64,000 bases of DNA. Source: Prorocentrum cordatum. Lineage: Eukaryota; Sar; Dinophyceae; Prorocentrales; Prorocentraceae. Below the pieces are notes generated by a model. That model did no database searches and was not told the origin of the DNA. It was given only the letters and a program-made list of their open reading frames with translations. Both the position numbers and the translations under genes were made by a program. The stretch lies in the NCBI GenBank assembly GCA_963575745.1, contig CAUYUJ010016149.1, forward strand, positions 428,424 through 492,423, read 5' to 3'. Positions 1-10,807 of the stretch are shown piece by piece (positions within the stretch are counted from its first letter, which is position 1; every line of letters begins with the position of its first letter).

Positions 1-120
1 CCCCTTGGCGCTGGAGGGGGGGGGGTCGACCCCCCGCCCCCTCTCCCCCTTTGCGCCGAACAGGGGGCCGAGGAGGGGGCCTCTCCCGCAAGGGGGGGGG
101 GAGTCTGGCCTCGGGATCGT

Positions 121-830
121 GAATAGTAAGTCGTGAGTAGAGACTATTGCGTAGTGAGTAGTGAATAGTGAGCAGTAAGTACATGGTAGCAAGTAGTGAG
201 TAGGGAGTAGTGCGCAGTGAGTGGTAAGTAGTGAGGAGTGGGTCGGGGGGCGGTGGGGAGTGAGTAGTGACTAGCGAGTAGGGAGTAGCGAGTAGTGAAT
301 GCGTAGTGAGGACCGACTAGGGCATTGTGAGTAGTGAGTCATGAGGAAGGAATAGTCAGTAGTGAGTAAGGAACAGCGAGTAGGGGGTAGCGAGTAGTGA
401 GTAGTGGGTAGTGGGTAGTGGGTAGTGCGGAGTGGGTAGTGAGTAGTGAGTAGCAAGTCGTGAGTGGCGAGTCGCGAATTGTGAGCGGCGAGTAGGGCAA
501 TGTGAGTCGTGAGTCGTGAGGAGGGAGTAGTCAGTAGAGAACAGTGAGTAGGGAGTAGGGAGTCGCGAGTAGGGAGTAGCGAATAGTGAGTACTGAGTAG
601 TGATTAGTGAGTAGAAAGTGGGGAGTAGTGATTTGTGAGGAGTGAGAAATGGGGAATGAGTGGTGAGTAGTGGGTAGTGCTTCTGGAGTAGCGAAAAGAG
701 ACTAGTGAGTAGTGACTAGTGAGTCGTGAGTAGCAAGTCGTGAGTAGTGAGCAGTGAGTAGTGGGAATTGAGTAGTGAGTAGCGAGTAGTGACCAGTGGG
801 TACTGGGTAGTGAATAATGAGTTATGAGTG
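121..830. repeat. 7-bp minisatellite, consensus GTAGTGA
   Basis: The stretch is built almost entirely of degenerate GTAGTGA heptamers with variants such as GTAGGGA, GCAGTGA and GTCGTGA. It stays in phase for about 700 bp. Frames open across it are artefacts of the short unit. No gene is seen. It abuts telomere-like repeats of the same unit length. Confidence 0.9.
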
Positions 831-840
831 CTGCTTGGGG

Positions 841-872
841 CTAGGGTTAGGGTTTTGGGTTAGGGTTACGGG
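841..872 (+). repeat. Telomere-like TTTAGGG-type repeats
   Basis: About four degenerate units of TTAGGG or TTTTGGG type lie in a row (CTAGGGTTAGGGTTTTGGG, then TTAGGG). TTTAGGG-type telomeres are known in dinoflagellates. The run is short and interstitial, so this is a relic or a subtelomeric marker and not a chromosome end. Confidence 0.6.
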
Positions 873-1021
873 TGGTCGGGGTGGTAGCGTTAGGGGTGGT
901 AGGGGTCGGATTCCCGAACCAGGGGGCGCCGTTGCGAAAAGTGTGAAAGGGGGGGGTGCTCGAATTTGGCGGCCAAAGGGGGGGAAACGTGGGGTCGGAC
1001 CCCCCCCTTGGAAACGGGGGG

Positions 1022-1150
1022 AGGGTTCCCCGACGACGGACCGGGAAAGGGTGGGAGGGGGGGGGTCCCCCGACGACGGACCGGGAAAGGGGTTGAGAGG
1101 GTGGGGGTCCCTACGACGGATCGGGGGAACGGGGGGTGGGGCCCCCCCCC
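1022..1150. repeat. 40-bp G-rich tandem repeat, three copies
   Basis: Copies of CGACGACGGACCGGGAAAGG start near 1031, 1071 and 1112, each followed by a run of 8-10 G and GGTCCC. The long G runs on one strand could form quadruplexes. No coding function is claimed. Confidence 0.75.
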
Positions 1151-1624
1151 CACCTGGAGCCATCCTGCGGCGCGCCCTGTTTTTGGCGCCTGTTTCAAGC
1201 AGGTGGAGTCTTTCCCCTATGGGACGCACGGTCCCAAACAGTCGCACGAAGCAGAGGTCCGGAGCCAGACCCCCCCCCTCTCCCCCCCTTTCCGCCCAAT
1301 GTCGAAACGCTGATTTTCTTTGTACAGCAAACCTTCACTTAGGGTCCGAGGGAGTGCATCGACCCCCACTCGCCAATTGAGCGACGGGGAGCGGACTCAC
1401 GAGCGGCGAGCGTACTTGCGTCCACGCCCTCGCGGTCTGGATTCCTGGGCGTTTACGCCCGGCCTCGGGCCCCCAACGACCCTGACAGAGCGATCGGACT
1501 CGACGGATGCAGCGAGAAAGGTGTGGGCCAGGGCTCGGGTCGTGATTGTTCATGGTGGTGAAACGTTTGCGCAACATGTTTTCGGCCTCTTTGTTGTTCG
1601 CGATATTTGTGCGCCGGGGAGAGG

Positions 1625-1780
1625 ATGCCGTCATCGTCGTCGTCGTCGTCGTCGTCGTGGCCATCTTGGTCGTGGTCCTCGTGGTCGTCGTGGTCGTCGT
1701 GGTCGAGGTTGTCGTTGTGGTTTCTCGTCGTCGCCGCCGCCGCCGCCGCCGTCGTCGTCGTCGTCTTTGTCTTTGTTTTT

Positions 1781-1811
<31 letters not shown>

Positions 1812-1812
1812 A
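1625..1812. repeat. (GTC)n / (CGC)n microsatellite
   Basis: Interrupted GTC and GCC triplets encode poly-Val, poly-Arg or poly-Ser in different frames. Long frames in this area exist only because a triplet repeat contains no stop codon. Confidence 0.85.
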
Positions 1813-2424
1813 GTCGAACAATTTTACCCGTTTTCGGTCTCCTCGGGCCTCGCCGAGCCCGGGGACCGCAAAACGACTCGGGATGAAAAGCTGGCCTGGG
1901 GAAAGTGTCGGGGTTGTGGGGGCCCCGTATGGAATGTGGTCCGAGAATTGCCCGCGATCCGGGCGTTGCAGATGTTTCACAATGGGAGTTCTCGCTTGGT
2001 CTACAGTCGGGGCCCTGAAGAAGAAACCCTTTTTGTTGCGGCGGGGCTCCGTGTTCCTTAGTTGCTGTACAGTGCTCCTTGGGTTTTCCTGAGGTTTTCC
2101 ATGGAACATCGGAGTTTACTGTATGGGAAAAAGGGGCCTCGTTCCTTATGTATCGTTCCTTAGGTCAACTCCCCGACTGTATCAGGCCCCGGGGCCGCCA
2201 GTGCCGCAGAGAGGTGGGGTCCAGGGCCCCGGTCGTGAGGTTCGTGGTGTTTCAGCTTTTCCGTAGCGTCGGATCTCACGGGCCCAGGCCGCGATCCCGT
2301 GGATGCGCAGTCGCACACAGGCGTCCCGCGCGGGGCGTCCGCGCAAGAGCGGCCCATCTCCTTGGGGTCGCGGGCCACCCGCGAGGCCGTGGAGGATACG
2401 GATCTGTTTTCTGCCCGCGATTGA

Positions 2425-2482
<58 letters not shown>
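2425..2482. repeat. (GTC)n microsatellite
   Basis: About 19 uninterrupted GTC triplets. A poly-Asp or poly-Val reading is an artefact of the repeat. Confidence 0.95.
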
Positions 2483-2670
2483 TCTCGTGGGCAACACTAG
2501 TGGGGACATGCCCAAGTGGGATGCATCGACTCCTGCTCGCCCACGGATCGCCGACAGGGGTCCCGACAGCCCCCCCCCCCCCAGGACCGTGCGGAGTCGC
2601 TATTCGGGGGCCTATTGTCGACCTGTCGGCGATGTATCGCCGATTCCAGCTCGATGCTCCTCCCCTGAGG

Positions 2671-2872
2671 TAGACACCCATGCTCCAGATTTCGTAATAA
2701 AGGGAGGGGGGTCTCATTTCGGGGGGGGTCTCTTCCAGGCTATCTTGGAGGGCCTGGGGGGTCTGGGGACGATGTTTTGGAGGGTTCTCCCACGGGGGGG
2801 GGTCTGAAATGGCTTGTCTTGGAGGGTCCAGACCCCCTCCCATTTATTACGAAATCTGGAGTAGACACCCAT
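2671..2872. mobile_element. MITE with 31-bp terminal inverted repeats and 11-bp target duplication
   Basis: The element spans 2683-2861 (179 bp). It opens with CTCCAGATTTCGTAATAAA at 2683 and closes with the reverse complement ending at 2861. The inverted ends match over about 31 bp with two single-base gaps. TAGACACCCAT occurs immediately outside both ends (2671-2681 and 2862-2872), which is a target-site duplication. There is no room for a transposase, so it is non-autonomous. An 11-bp duplication with long inverted ends is most like Mutator-type elements, but that assignment is inference. Confidence 0.85.
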
Positions 2873-2929
2873 ATCTAGGTGCCCCTCGTCGTTGTCGTCG
2901 TCGTCGTCGTCTTCGTCGTCGTCTGAGAT

Positions 2930-4125
2930 CTGGGCGTTGGTAGTTGTTAGCACCAGGCGTGTTTGCCCGGTGGGTCGGGCCCTGGTCCTCGCAGATCGAC
3001 CCGGGTTTGTTGGAGGTGCCGCAGGGAGAGATGTGCTCCAGGGTTTTGGCCGCTGTTGTCGAAGATGTCTTTTTGTTTGTGACGTCGGATCTCAGGGTAG
3101 TGGTCGTGTGGAGTTGACGTATGCGGGATCGCTAAGTGGGATCAGCTAAGCCCTCAGACTGACCTGGGTTTGGAGGCCACGTGGGGCCGGTGCCCCTTCC
3201 CAATTCTTTGCCTGCCCGGGCTTGCGAGCTTCTTTGCGGCTGGTCTAGGTTCACGACGCGGCCCTGGCTGACGCGTGTCAGCGCCCCCGTGTCGTCTTCC
3301 GTTTCTTTCGATTTGATCGATGTGGGGACGGAAAGCGTGGATACGAGCACCAACATCAGCTTTTGTTCATTTGGCGCAGGGCTCGCTGTCGGTGTCGCCG
3401 CGGACGTTCCCCACTTTGGACAAACGTCGCCTGGCCAACACTGGCCGCTGTCGGTTTTCGACATCGTCCTGCTCTCTTTCCCCCCCCCCGTCATCCTGGG
3501 GGTCGGGGGCTGCCCCCAGGACGCCCCCAGAAGGTCCAGATGGCCTTCAGAGGACCCCCACGGGGCCCAGAGTGCCCCAGGGGCTCCGAGATGGAACGAA
3601 CAGCGGGGGGCATCTCGGGCCAGGGACACTTGGGCAACACGCGGCAGGTGGAAGGCAGCTGCCAGACACGGGGCGCCCCGCACGGCCTGGCGGCCCCAGC
3701 ACCAGCAGCGTCGCGCCGTGCTGCGCGAAATCTCGCTCTGGCCGTCGCGCGCGCGCGCGCCCCTCGCGCCGCGAGGTATGCGCAGGGCAAGGGGGGGTCC
3801 AATTCATCTCCGAGGAGCGTGGGCCGCGTGCCACGGCAAGAGAGGGAGGGACGTCGGGGGGAGGCGAAGGCAGGAGGAGAAGAGCTCAGGGCAGAAACCG
3901 GCTGCGATACACCGCAATCCTCGACTCTGCGCCACGGCTGGATTCGCCGAAGTCCTGGTCAGAACGCGCCCATGGAGGTCCACGGAGTGGTTGTGCCAGT
4001 ATCGTTCTGCTCCCCCACGAGCAGGAGGGATGAGGCCTTCGGAGTCCGCATTGGGTGTTGGTGTCCTCTCCAGGTCGGACCCGGATCGGTTTGAGGCTCT
4101 CTGGCCTTGGGGTGTTTGAGTAGGG
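2930..4125. other. Gene-poor GC-rich stretch, unassigned
   Basis: Several overlapping open frames occur on both strands, as expected at this GC content. A minus-strand frame around 3180-3450 (with the peptide GDVCPKWGTSAATPT) looks less biased than the others and could be an exon, but I recognise no domain. Nothing else can be supported. Confidence 0.3.
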
Positions 4126-4129
4126 CGTG

Positions 4130-4475
4130 TTGGGGCCCTCTTGGGCCGTTTTGGGGCTGGCTTGGAGGCCTCTGAAGCCGTTTGGGCTGACGGAAGCTTG
4201 GACAGGTGAGAGAGCGCCTGAATCAGTAATCCATTCAAGGAACAATTGTTTGATCTTTCTGGGGCCCTCCTGGAGGCTTTCTTGGAGCCCTCTTGTGCCA
4301 CATCGCGGGCCTCTTGTGCTGTCTTAACACCTCTTTCGGTCGTCCTGGAGACATCTTGGGCCGTCTAGGAGGCATTTGGGGCCATCTCAGCGGCCTTGGT
4401 GGGCTGCCTAGACCCTCTTCAAAGCCATCTTGGGCATCCTGGAAGCCTTGGAGATCCCCAGGGAGGAGCCGAAAC
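4130..4475 (+). repeat. CTTGGGGC-type tandem array, copy 1
   Basis: Degenerate units of about 12-20 bp centred on CTTGGGGCC flank a non-repetitive AT-richer core at about 4190-4260. Four other loci have the same array-core-array layout: 26040-26365, 35620-36240, 42515-42815 and 44785-45170. The complementary strand reads as Pro/Lys/Arg-rich peptide in places. Confidence 0.7.
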
Positions 4476-4479
4476 GCCC

Positions 4480-6180
4480 AGGGAGCATCGGGAGTGGTGG
4501 GTGGCCTGCTCGACGAGGCGCTGGGAGAGGAAGGGGGGCCCTTGGAAGACTCACAGGCACTCTGCCTAAGAGCACTTGGAATTTTACCACACCTCAACGT
4601 GCCAGGAGGCACGGTGGTGGATCATTGCCGCTGATCCATGCCGTTGTTGTGATCTCCCGCAATTTTTTGTTGTCTGAGATTTTCGCTGCTCTTTCCCACC
4701 AAGGAAATCCAGGCAGACCACAAGCAGGCGCCAACGCTCTGCGGCCTGAACGCATGCATCGACACCAACTCGCGGCCAGTCGAGTGCGCCCTGTCGCCGT
4801 CGAATGGACAGGAGTGGATGAATGGGGAGGGGGAGGGGCAGGGATGGGAAGGGGGAGGGACGGAGAGGGGGAAGAAGCAAGCTAGGTGTGCCCGCGCCAT
4901 ATCTGACGTACCGCCCATTCCACCCATCCCTTAATGCCCATTGCCATTCTTCGCATCCTTCACCGGCAAACTTAGAGACCCCAAACAGACCCCATCGCGC
5001 TATGCGCGATCAGAGAAGTGGAACCCGTGGTTGGAGCCAGTTCGCTGGGCACATGGCCGTGCCGCCAGGGGCACGCAAGTCTCTGCGAAACGGCGCCGGT
5101 TGCCGACGGTTGCGAAATATGTTTATTTTTCGAGGGGGTGGGGCACTTGGCGCCCCTCTAAGAACGTCTTGTGCTTGCACCCAGCTCAGCCAAAGGGTTG
5201 CGACGATACGGTTAGGAACATTGGCTGAATCGTGTCGCTCCGCCGGCCGGAGCGTCACGCGATCCACCTCCCGGTCCCCAAGCGTCAACGTCTCGAGCCT
5301 TCCTGAGCCCCCCGCCCTGCGGAGCAGAGCGGCACGCCGCCCGCTCGCACGGCACGGCGTGCCGCCGGGGGGCCGCCGCTGCGACGCGCTGCGCAAGAGT
5401 TCCCGACCGCCGCAGAGACGCACCCTCCCGCGGGGCGGCCCCCGCGAGGGGCGCGGCGCCCGCCGCGCCCCCCTCGCGCGCACTCCCCGGGGGGCGCGGC
5501 GAGCGTGCGAGGCTCGGCGGCCCGGTGGTTTCCCGCCAGGGGCCCCATCGACGGCGCGGTGACCACACCGGAGCGGGCTGGAGCAGTGCGGCAGGTGACG
5601 AGACGTACCCACTGGTCGTTGCAGGTATTTTTGGGAGTCCCAGACTCCAGTCTACTTTTAAGCGCCTTCCTACTTCAACGATCGAGTGGCTTCCCCTTTT
5701 CCGTCCTCTTTAGGGGGCGGGCGGACGCCCAATCTATTTTCAACGCCTTCCTATTTAATGTTTCTACCTACTTCTTCCGACCGATGGGTAAGAGTGAATT
5801 TTCGCCGGAGTGACCTCTGGTGTGGGCCCAATGGGTCGGAGGGTGAAAAAAGGAGTCCGCAACAGGGTGTCTGCAATTGGGGCTGAAAGGCCCATGTATG
5901 CTCCATATCTGTCGCTAGAGTATATAACCGGGTACGACTGGCATCCAATGTTGGCCATCATATGAGGGCGAGGCGTTCGTGCCCGCGCGTTGCCCGTGCG
6001 GGCAAACGCGCCGTCCATCCATTATCGTTCATGCGCGCGGACGTTCTTGCATATCGCGCGTGGGGTGGCGAAGTGGAGCGCGAGTGTGATTTGAATGTCC
6101 GATTGATGATCGCGTATGCTCCCAAACGATGTCTTGTCGACCTCTAGGACAGATCAGGAACGGGTCCCGCCATTCCCCCA
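4480..6180. other. Gene-poor stretch, unassigned
   Basis: GC-rich sequence with overlapping open frames on both strands, densest at 5200-5560 (Arg/Ala/Gly-rich in every frame). A purine-rich GGGAGG run lies at 4820-4880. No domain, start context or conserved motif is visible. Confidence 0.3.
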
Positions 6181-6181
6181 A

Positions 6182-6408
6182 AATGTGAATTCAGATTTTC
6201 CCTCTTCCCAGCATGTGACTTCACATGTTTCTTTTCCCCAAGATGTGAAGTCACATTCTGGCCCCGTCATAAAGAATCCGATTCCGATTTCCAACATGTA
6301 CATTCACATGCTCTTTTTTTTTTTTTACCAAATTGCGAATTTGCATATGTTTTTTCTCCAAAATGTTAATTCACATGTGCCTTTCCCCAACATGTGAATT
6401 CACATGTT
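6182..6408. repeat. Array of imperfect palindromes around GTGAATTCAC
   Basis: Seven related units each contain a dyad like CATGTGAATTCACATG, separated by pyrimidine-rich spacers (TTTCCCC). The last, AACATGTGAATTCACATGTT at 6389-6408, is a perfect 20-bp palindrome. The array is clearly richer in AT than its surroundings. Confidence 0.8.
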
Positions 6409-6419
6409 GTCCTTGCTTT

Positions 6420-7425
6420 CAAGACCCCTAAAGCTGAAACGCAGTGGTCCGCGTATCAGATTGGTTGGGCAGGTCTTGACACTCATCTCCTCGACTTCGA
6501 TGATTCACCCTTTGTCTGGCGCCCTCAGCGCACGTTGCCTTCGTCGCCTCTCCCCAGCTCTCCGTCTCCTTGCCTCGTTTACCCTCAAGTCTCGCGCAAG
6601 GGTGCAGGCGGGGAGACGGAGGTGGTCCCCGCGCCGAGCACAACAATCGAGGATGTATCACCCATGCGTGGCCCATAGACCCACCGTTGCCGGGCCCCGC
6701 GCCCGACCCCCACATTCCCTCTCCAAGTGGGGCCCCCCGATGGCCGAACGCGAAGCGGCGGCAGCGGCCTGCGCGCCCAGGTTGGGCCACCCCGCTCCGT
6801 TTCGCCGCGCACCAAGAGTCAAGCTCATAGCAAGGGTGCGCGGTGTCCTGAAGGTGCCGTTGCGTCCTTTGCCTGTGCGGCTCCTCTTTCACGGTTTTCT
6901 CTGGCCAGCTTCTCAGGGTGTTGGCAGCTCGCCGCCCAAACAGTGCCAAGTTTGGCGTCCAAGGCCAGTGCGTCCTTGCTGCCCGTCCTTTATATAGGCT
7001 TCCACTGTAGCCGAAGCAAAACGATCGGGTCTCGGGCTCCAGTCGTGATTGTTTTGTGATACTGCAAATTCCTCACAACGCTGGCCGGATCTCAGGGTAG
7101 GGTCCCAGTCAAGCTCTGTGCGAGAGGCTGTGCGGCGAGGCCGGGTCGCCGCACGGTCTGCCACCGCACCGCTTTGGGACGCCCAACTCATGGTGTCTGT
7201 TGTCCCTGCAGGGCGCCGAGCGGCCAGCTGTCTCGCCCCGTCCCCTCCAGGTACGCGCACTCGCAGTGCAGCAGCCCAGCCGCTCGCAGGCCCGCCTTCC
7301 TCCGCTTGCGCCCGCGCGTTTCGCTGTGGTCCAGTAGGGGGAGGGGGCATTTTTTACCCCGTGGCGATAACGGGCGTTGCCAGGGCGGGGGAGGGACGGA
7401 TGGGGGCCGGTAGCGAAGTCACGGT
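6420..7425. other. Gene-poor stretch, unassigned
   Basis: Open frames overlap on both strands, including one on the minus strand at 6428-6949. None has a recognisable motif. I see no RNA gene. Confidence 0.3.
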
Positions 7426-7427
7426 TC

Positions 7428-7480
7428 GCGCCGGCGCCGTCTGGGAATGCTTACAGTTTTTTTTCAGACGGCGCCAGCGC
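7428..7480. repeat. Strong hairpin with T8 loop
   Basis: GCGCCGGCGCCGTCTG at 7428-7443 pairs with CAGACGGCGCCAGCGC at 7465-7480. This gives 16-bp arms with one mismatch and a 21-nt loop that includes eight T. Function is unknown. Confidence 0.85.
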
Positions 7481-7484
7481 GACT

Positions 7485-8660
7485 CGTGACGTTCCGCGGG
7501 GGGCAGGGGGGGACGGCGGGGCTGGTCACGGGCGTTATCGCGAATAGTGCAAAACCGGCTCTAGAAGAGGAGCGTTCGGAGGACTGCGCGGATTTCTCGG
7601 GTCGGCGCCAGGACCTCCCCTCCCCCGCCGTCGCCGCAAGACCAGCTCAAAAAGCCCGCGGGTACCTTCCAACATTTGATGCTTGTGTCGCCGTGTGTTC
7701 ACATCCATGGCAGCGAAAGCGCGGCTTGGGCCACCCTTTCCAACCTAAGATGGGGCAGTGTCCTCCGCGCTGAGAACTCGGCACAGGGGTCACTAAGCAT
7801 AATACAACCCCAAGCCGTAATAACACACCGACTTCGTGGCCTGAGTTAGGTCCTGGGTTTTTAGGGTTCTCCCTAATTAAGTGTGTGGGTGGTTTCGTTT
7901 GACACGGCTGCAAGAAAGTCCCCACATCCCTAATGTTTTGGCCGTCATACAGTCGGCCCGGATTAGCAGGTCGACCCTGCCAGCTCAAGGGTACCCTTGT
8001 GTCCTGTGCCTCGCGACACGTGCCTTCTTACATTTCCATGGCGATGTGGCCCTCGGAAGGGTCGTGTGTCCTCTCGCGTGTCCTGTCCAATCAAGGCCGA
8101 CTGTAAGTTCGGTCCCCTCCCAAAGGATTAGGGGTACTCCTATTGCTTATCAATGGGGGTGTCTGCAGGGTGCGACAGGCCGACTGCAAGTCGCCAGGCC
8201 TGGTCCACCCTCTCGGGGCAGGAAGCAGATGTGTCACCACCCACCAAACCGCCCCAACCCAACCCGAAGGCCCCACTTTGCCCTCCATCCCCAGTTGGGG
8301 GGGGGGGCGTCGGGGAGAAAAAGCACATGTGGAACCCGTACCCCCCCCCACCTGAGGTTTGGATCCTCTGGTCAGGTTGGGGTGGTCTGGTAGGTAGCCA
8401 ATGTCACGGATACAGGGCTGCTCTGCGCGGCCACTCTGCGCGGCTGCCCTGCGCGGCACGTACCCATGGGATCGCGCATCCATGTGGCTGCGTGCCCATG
8501 GGGCCGCTTCGATATCCAGGTCGCAGGGGCATAGGCCGGGACGGGTCCGTCGCTAGAGCTTCTAGCCAGTCGGGGCACGTGCCGTGAATTCGGTGGAATC
8601 AGGGCTTCTTTGGTTCAGGGGTATCAGCCAGCGTGGACCCCAAGCAGCACTCACGGTATT
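7485..8660. other. Gene-poor stretch, unassigned
   Basis: Mixed sequence with no supported gene. A GC-rich tract with G and C runs lies at 8290-8350. Confidence 0.3.
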
Positions 8661-8677
8661 GCACCGCGGATGCGTAA

Positions 8678-8878
8678 ACTATGTGTTGCAATCGTGTGGT
8701 GCGAGCCATGTGGTGCAAGTTATGCGGAGGAAGCTATGTGTCGCAATCTAGGTGGTGCAATCTGCGTGGTGCAAACTATGTGTTGCAAGCCGTGCGGTTT
8801 GCAAGCTATGTGGTGTAAGCTGTGCTGTTCAATTTACGTGGTCGGATACGCGTGATGCAAGTCATGCGACGTGAGGAG
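8678..8878 (+). repeat. 14-bp minisatellite, consensus GCTATGTGGTGCAA
   Basis: About fourteen degenerate 14-bp units follow one another (GCCATGTGGTGCAA, GCTATGTGTCGCAA, ACTATGTGTTGCAA and so on). The array leads directly into the CACCCGGGA array. Two related units recur at 41155-41185. Confidence 0.85.
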
Positions 8879-8898
8879 GCGAGACTCCTCTCCGGCTT

Positions 8899-9166
8899 CA
8901 CCCGGGACACCCGGGACACCCGGGACGCCCGGGGCACCCGGCACCGGGGACACCCGGGACCCGGGGCCCCCGGGACACCCGGGGCACCCGGGGCACCCGG
9001 GGCACACCCGGGACACCCGGGACACCCGGGACACCCGGGACCCCCCCCGGGCACCCGGGACACCCGGGACACCCGGGACACCCGGGACACTCGGGACACC
9101 AGGAGCACCCAGAGCAGCCGGGCCACCCTGGACACCCGGGGCACCCAGGACACCCGGGACACCCGT
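8899..9166. repeat. 9-bp minisatellite, consensus CACCCGGGA (copy 1)
   Basis: About thirty units of CACCCGGGA, some varying to CACCCGGGG. Because 9 is divisible by 3 and the unit lacks stops, all frames are open and read like collagen (Gly-x-y) on both strands. That is a composition effect and not evidence for a gene. The same array occurs at 30440-30696. Confidence 0.9.
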
Positions 9167-9429
9167 AGGCACCGGAGCAGGAGGAGGATGACCCCGGCGA
9201 GTTCATGCAATCGCCGTGGGTACGCGATCACCCTCACCGACGGAACATCGACCAGGCACGGGAAGGGAAACTCGTGAAATGTCACATCCGTCGGGGGGAG
9301 GGGGGAGGGGCCAGGGAGGTCTTAGGTTGGCAGCAGGGCCTCGGGTCGCCTCTGTGTAGAAACTGAGCATCGGGGAGCCAATGGATTCCACAGATGCCCG
9401 GATGTGTAGATCTACGGTCTTCGGAGACT

Positions 9430-9690
9430 TGCCCTTCCATCGATGTTGTCTTGGAATGTAGAACTTGCTTTGCTTCTACAGATGTTAACTGTGTAGAAGC
9501 AGTTGGCGTTTTGCCTTTCTACAGTTGTTGCATTCAAGTGTAGAGTTTGCTTTTGCTTCTACAGATCTTCTTGTGATGTGTCAAAGCAGCTGGCGTTTTG
9601 CCCTTCCACAGATGTTGTCCTCAAGTGTAGAATTTGCGTTTTGCTTTTACAGATGTTCTGGGCAAGTGTGGAAGGATCGTTTCCCGATCA
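9430..9690. repeat. Tandem repeat of about 100 bp with TGTAGAAGCA dyads
   Basis: Blocks containing GTTGGCGTTTTGCC, CTACAGATGTT and CAAGTGTAGA repeat about two and a half times. TGCTTCTACA at 9471-9480 and TGTAGAAGCA at 9492-9501 form a perfect 10-bp hairpin. No gene is seen. Confidence 0.7.
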
Positions 9691-9879
9691 CTAGAATTGG
9701 CTTGCCTCCGGAGGCTGGGGTGTCCACAGGTAATGTGGTCGAGCAAAATCAGCAGATCCGCGGATGCGTGGAAGCACGTGGCTGGCTTCTGGGCCCCGTC
9801 TAGTCTGAGGGTATGGGAACAACGTAAGGGAGGTCGTTGCTGCGCTCTCTCCCGATTTCTCTGCTTGGCGGAATCCCCG

Positions 9880-10267
9880 GCCCCGCCCAACAGGCTTCGG
9901 TTCCGCGTGGTTGGCGGCGAACCTGCGCCTGAAATTCGCACCGCCAGCCGGGGCGTGCCGATCGAGAACGGGATCGACATCAAATCCATGGCAGACCGCG
10001 CGCTGAGCCATTTCCTGGAGAACCACAAGGTCATCGACTGGACGGAAGGTGCGCGCCTGGCGTTCACGGGCTTCCAGACGGTGCTGGACGCGCAGTGCGC
10101 CGCGTCCCGGGGCGCGGGCCACGAGGGCGATGCGGCTTTGTTCGGCGGAGGCCTCAGAGGCCATCGGTCAGCCTGGCGCGGGCCCCTGGGCCCGCAGGAT
10201 CGTGGACCTGGGCGATCTCCGCGGTCGGGGTGGAGTCCGCCTGGTCGGCGCCCGACGCGGGCCCTGA
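9880..10267 (+). CDS. Possible exon of unknown protein
   Basis: The plus-strand frame has normal amino acid variety, for example GEPAPEIRTASRGVPIENG and MADRALSHFLENHKVIDWTE, unlike the biased frames around it. Near 10120 the better-looking frame changes, and PWARRIVDLGDLRGR follows at about 10180-10230. That could be a splice site or a frameshift. No domain is recognised. It stops just before a short GA microsatellite and the left copy of a 49-bp inverted repeat. Start, end and partner exons are undetermined. Confidence 0.35.
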
Positions 10268-10291
10268 GACGTGAGAGAGAGAGAGAGAATT

Positions 10292-10340
10292 GTCTAACCG
10301 CGCTATCTGGCACCTAGCCCACCAGCATCTGGCACCCAGG
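10292..10340 (+). repeat. 49-bp repeat, left copy (inverted partner at 23642-23690)
   Basis: The copy begins GTCTAACCGCGCTA, continues CTGGCACCTAGCCCACC and ends GCATCTGGCACC plus a few bases. It matches the reverse complement of 23642-23690 with three mismatches. A GA microsatellite lies immediately outside both copies. Confidence 0.85.
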
Positions 10341-10344
10341 AATT

Positions 10345-10800
10345 AAGGTTCATAACTGATAATAAAATCCTCGCGCGTCGTCCTCGCCAGAGGTGGTACT
10401 GCCCTCCTAGGCCCTCCTCCAGGCCCTCCTCCACCTCGCCCATGGGCCCTCCTAGGCCCTCCTCGCCCTAGAGTCGCCCTCGCCCTCCTAGGCCCTCCTC
10501 CTCCTCCACCTCGCCCATGGGTGCCCACACTCGCTCTCTCCCTCACACAGTCCCATCGCCCCCCTCGCCATCGTCGTCTTCGTCGTCATCATCATCGTCA
10601 CCGCCACCATCATCCCGACACCCCCTTCTTCTCCCTCCTTCCCATATCTTCCGCTCTTCTTTTTTCTTCTCGACATCTAACCAGGTCTGTCATGGGCTCT
10701 GTCTGGGCTGCTGCACTGCGCCCTCATCTAGCCCCGCCTCCTCATCATATCCTAGCCCCGCGCTGCTGCTGGCGACTTACTACGTACCTAGTAGCCCCGC
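10345..10800. other. CCT/CGC-rich low-complexity stretch
   Basis: Degenerate TCCTCGCCC and GGCCCTCC units run from about 10370 to 10510, followed by short CTC, GTC and ATC tracts. No gene is supported. Confidence 0.5.
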
Positions 10801-10807
10801 TCCTCAC

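Noticed and set aside
8871-9206. Collagen-like Gly-x-y proteins on both strands (also 30440-30750)
   Set aside because: They come from a 9-bp CACCCGGGA repeat that lacks stops in all frames; both strands look equally collagen-like.
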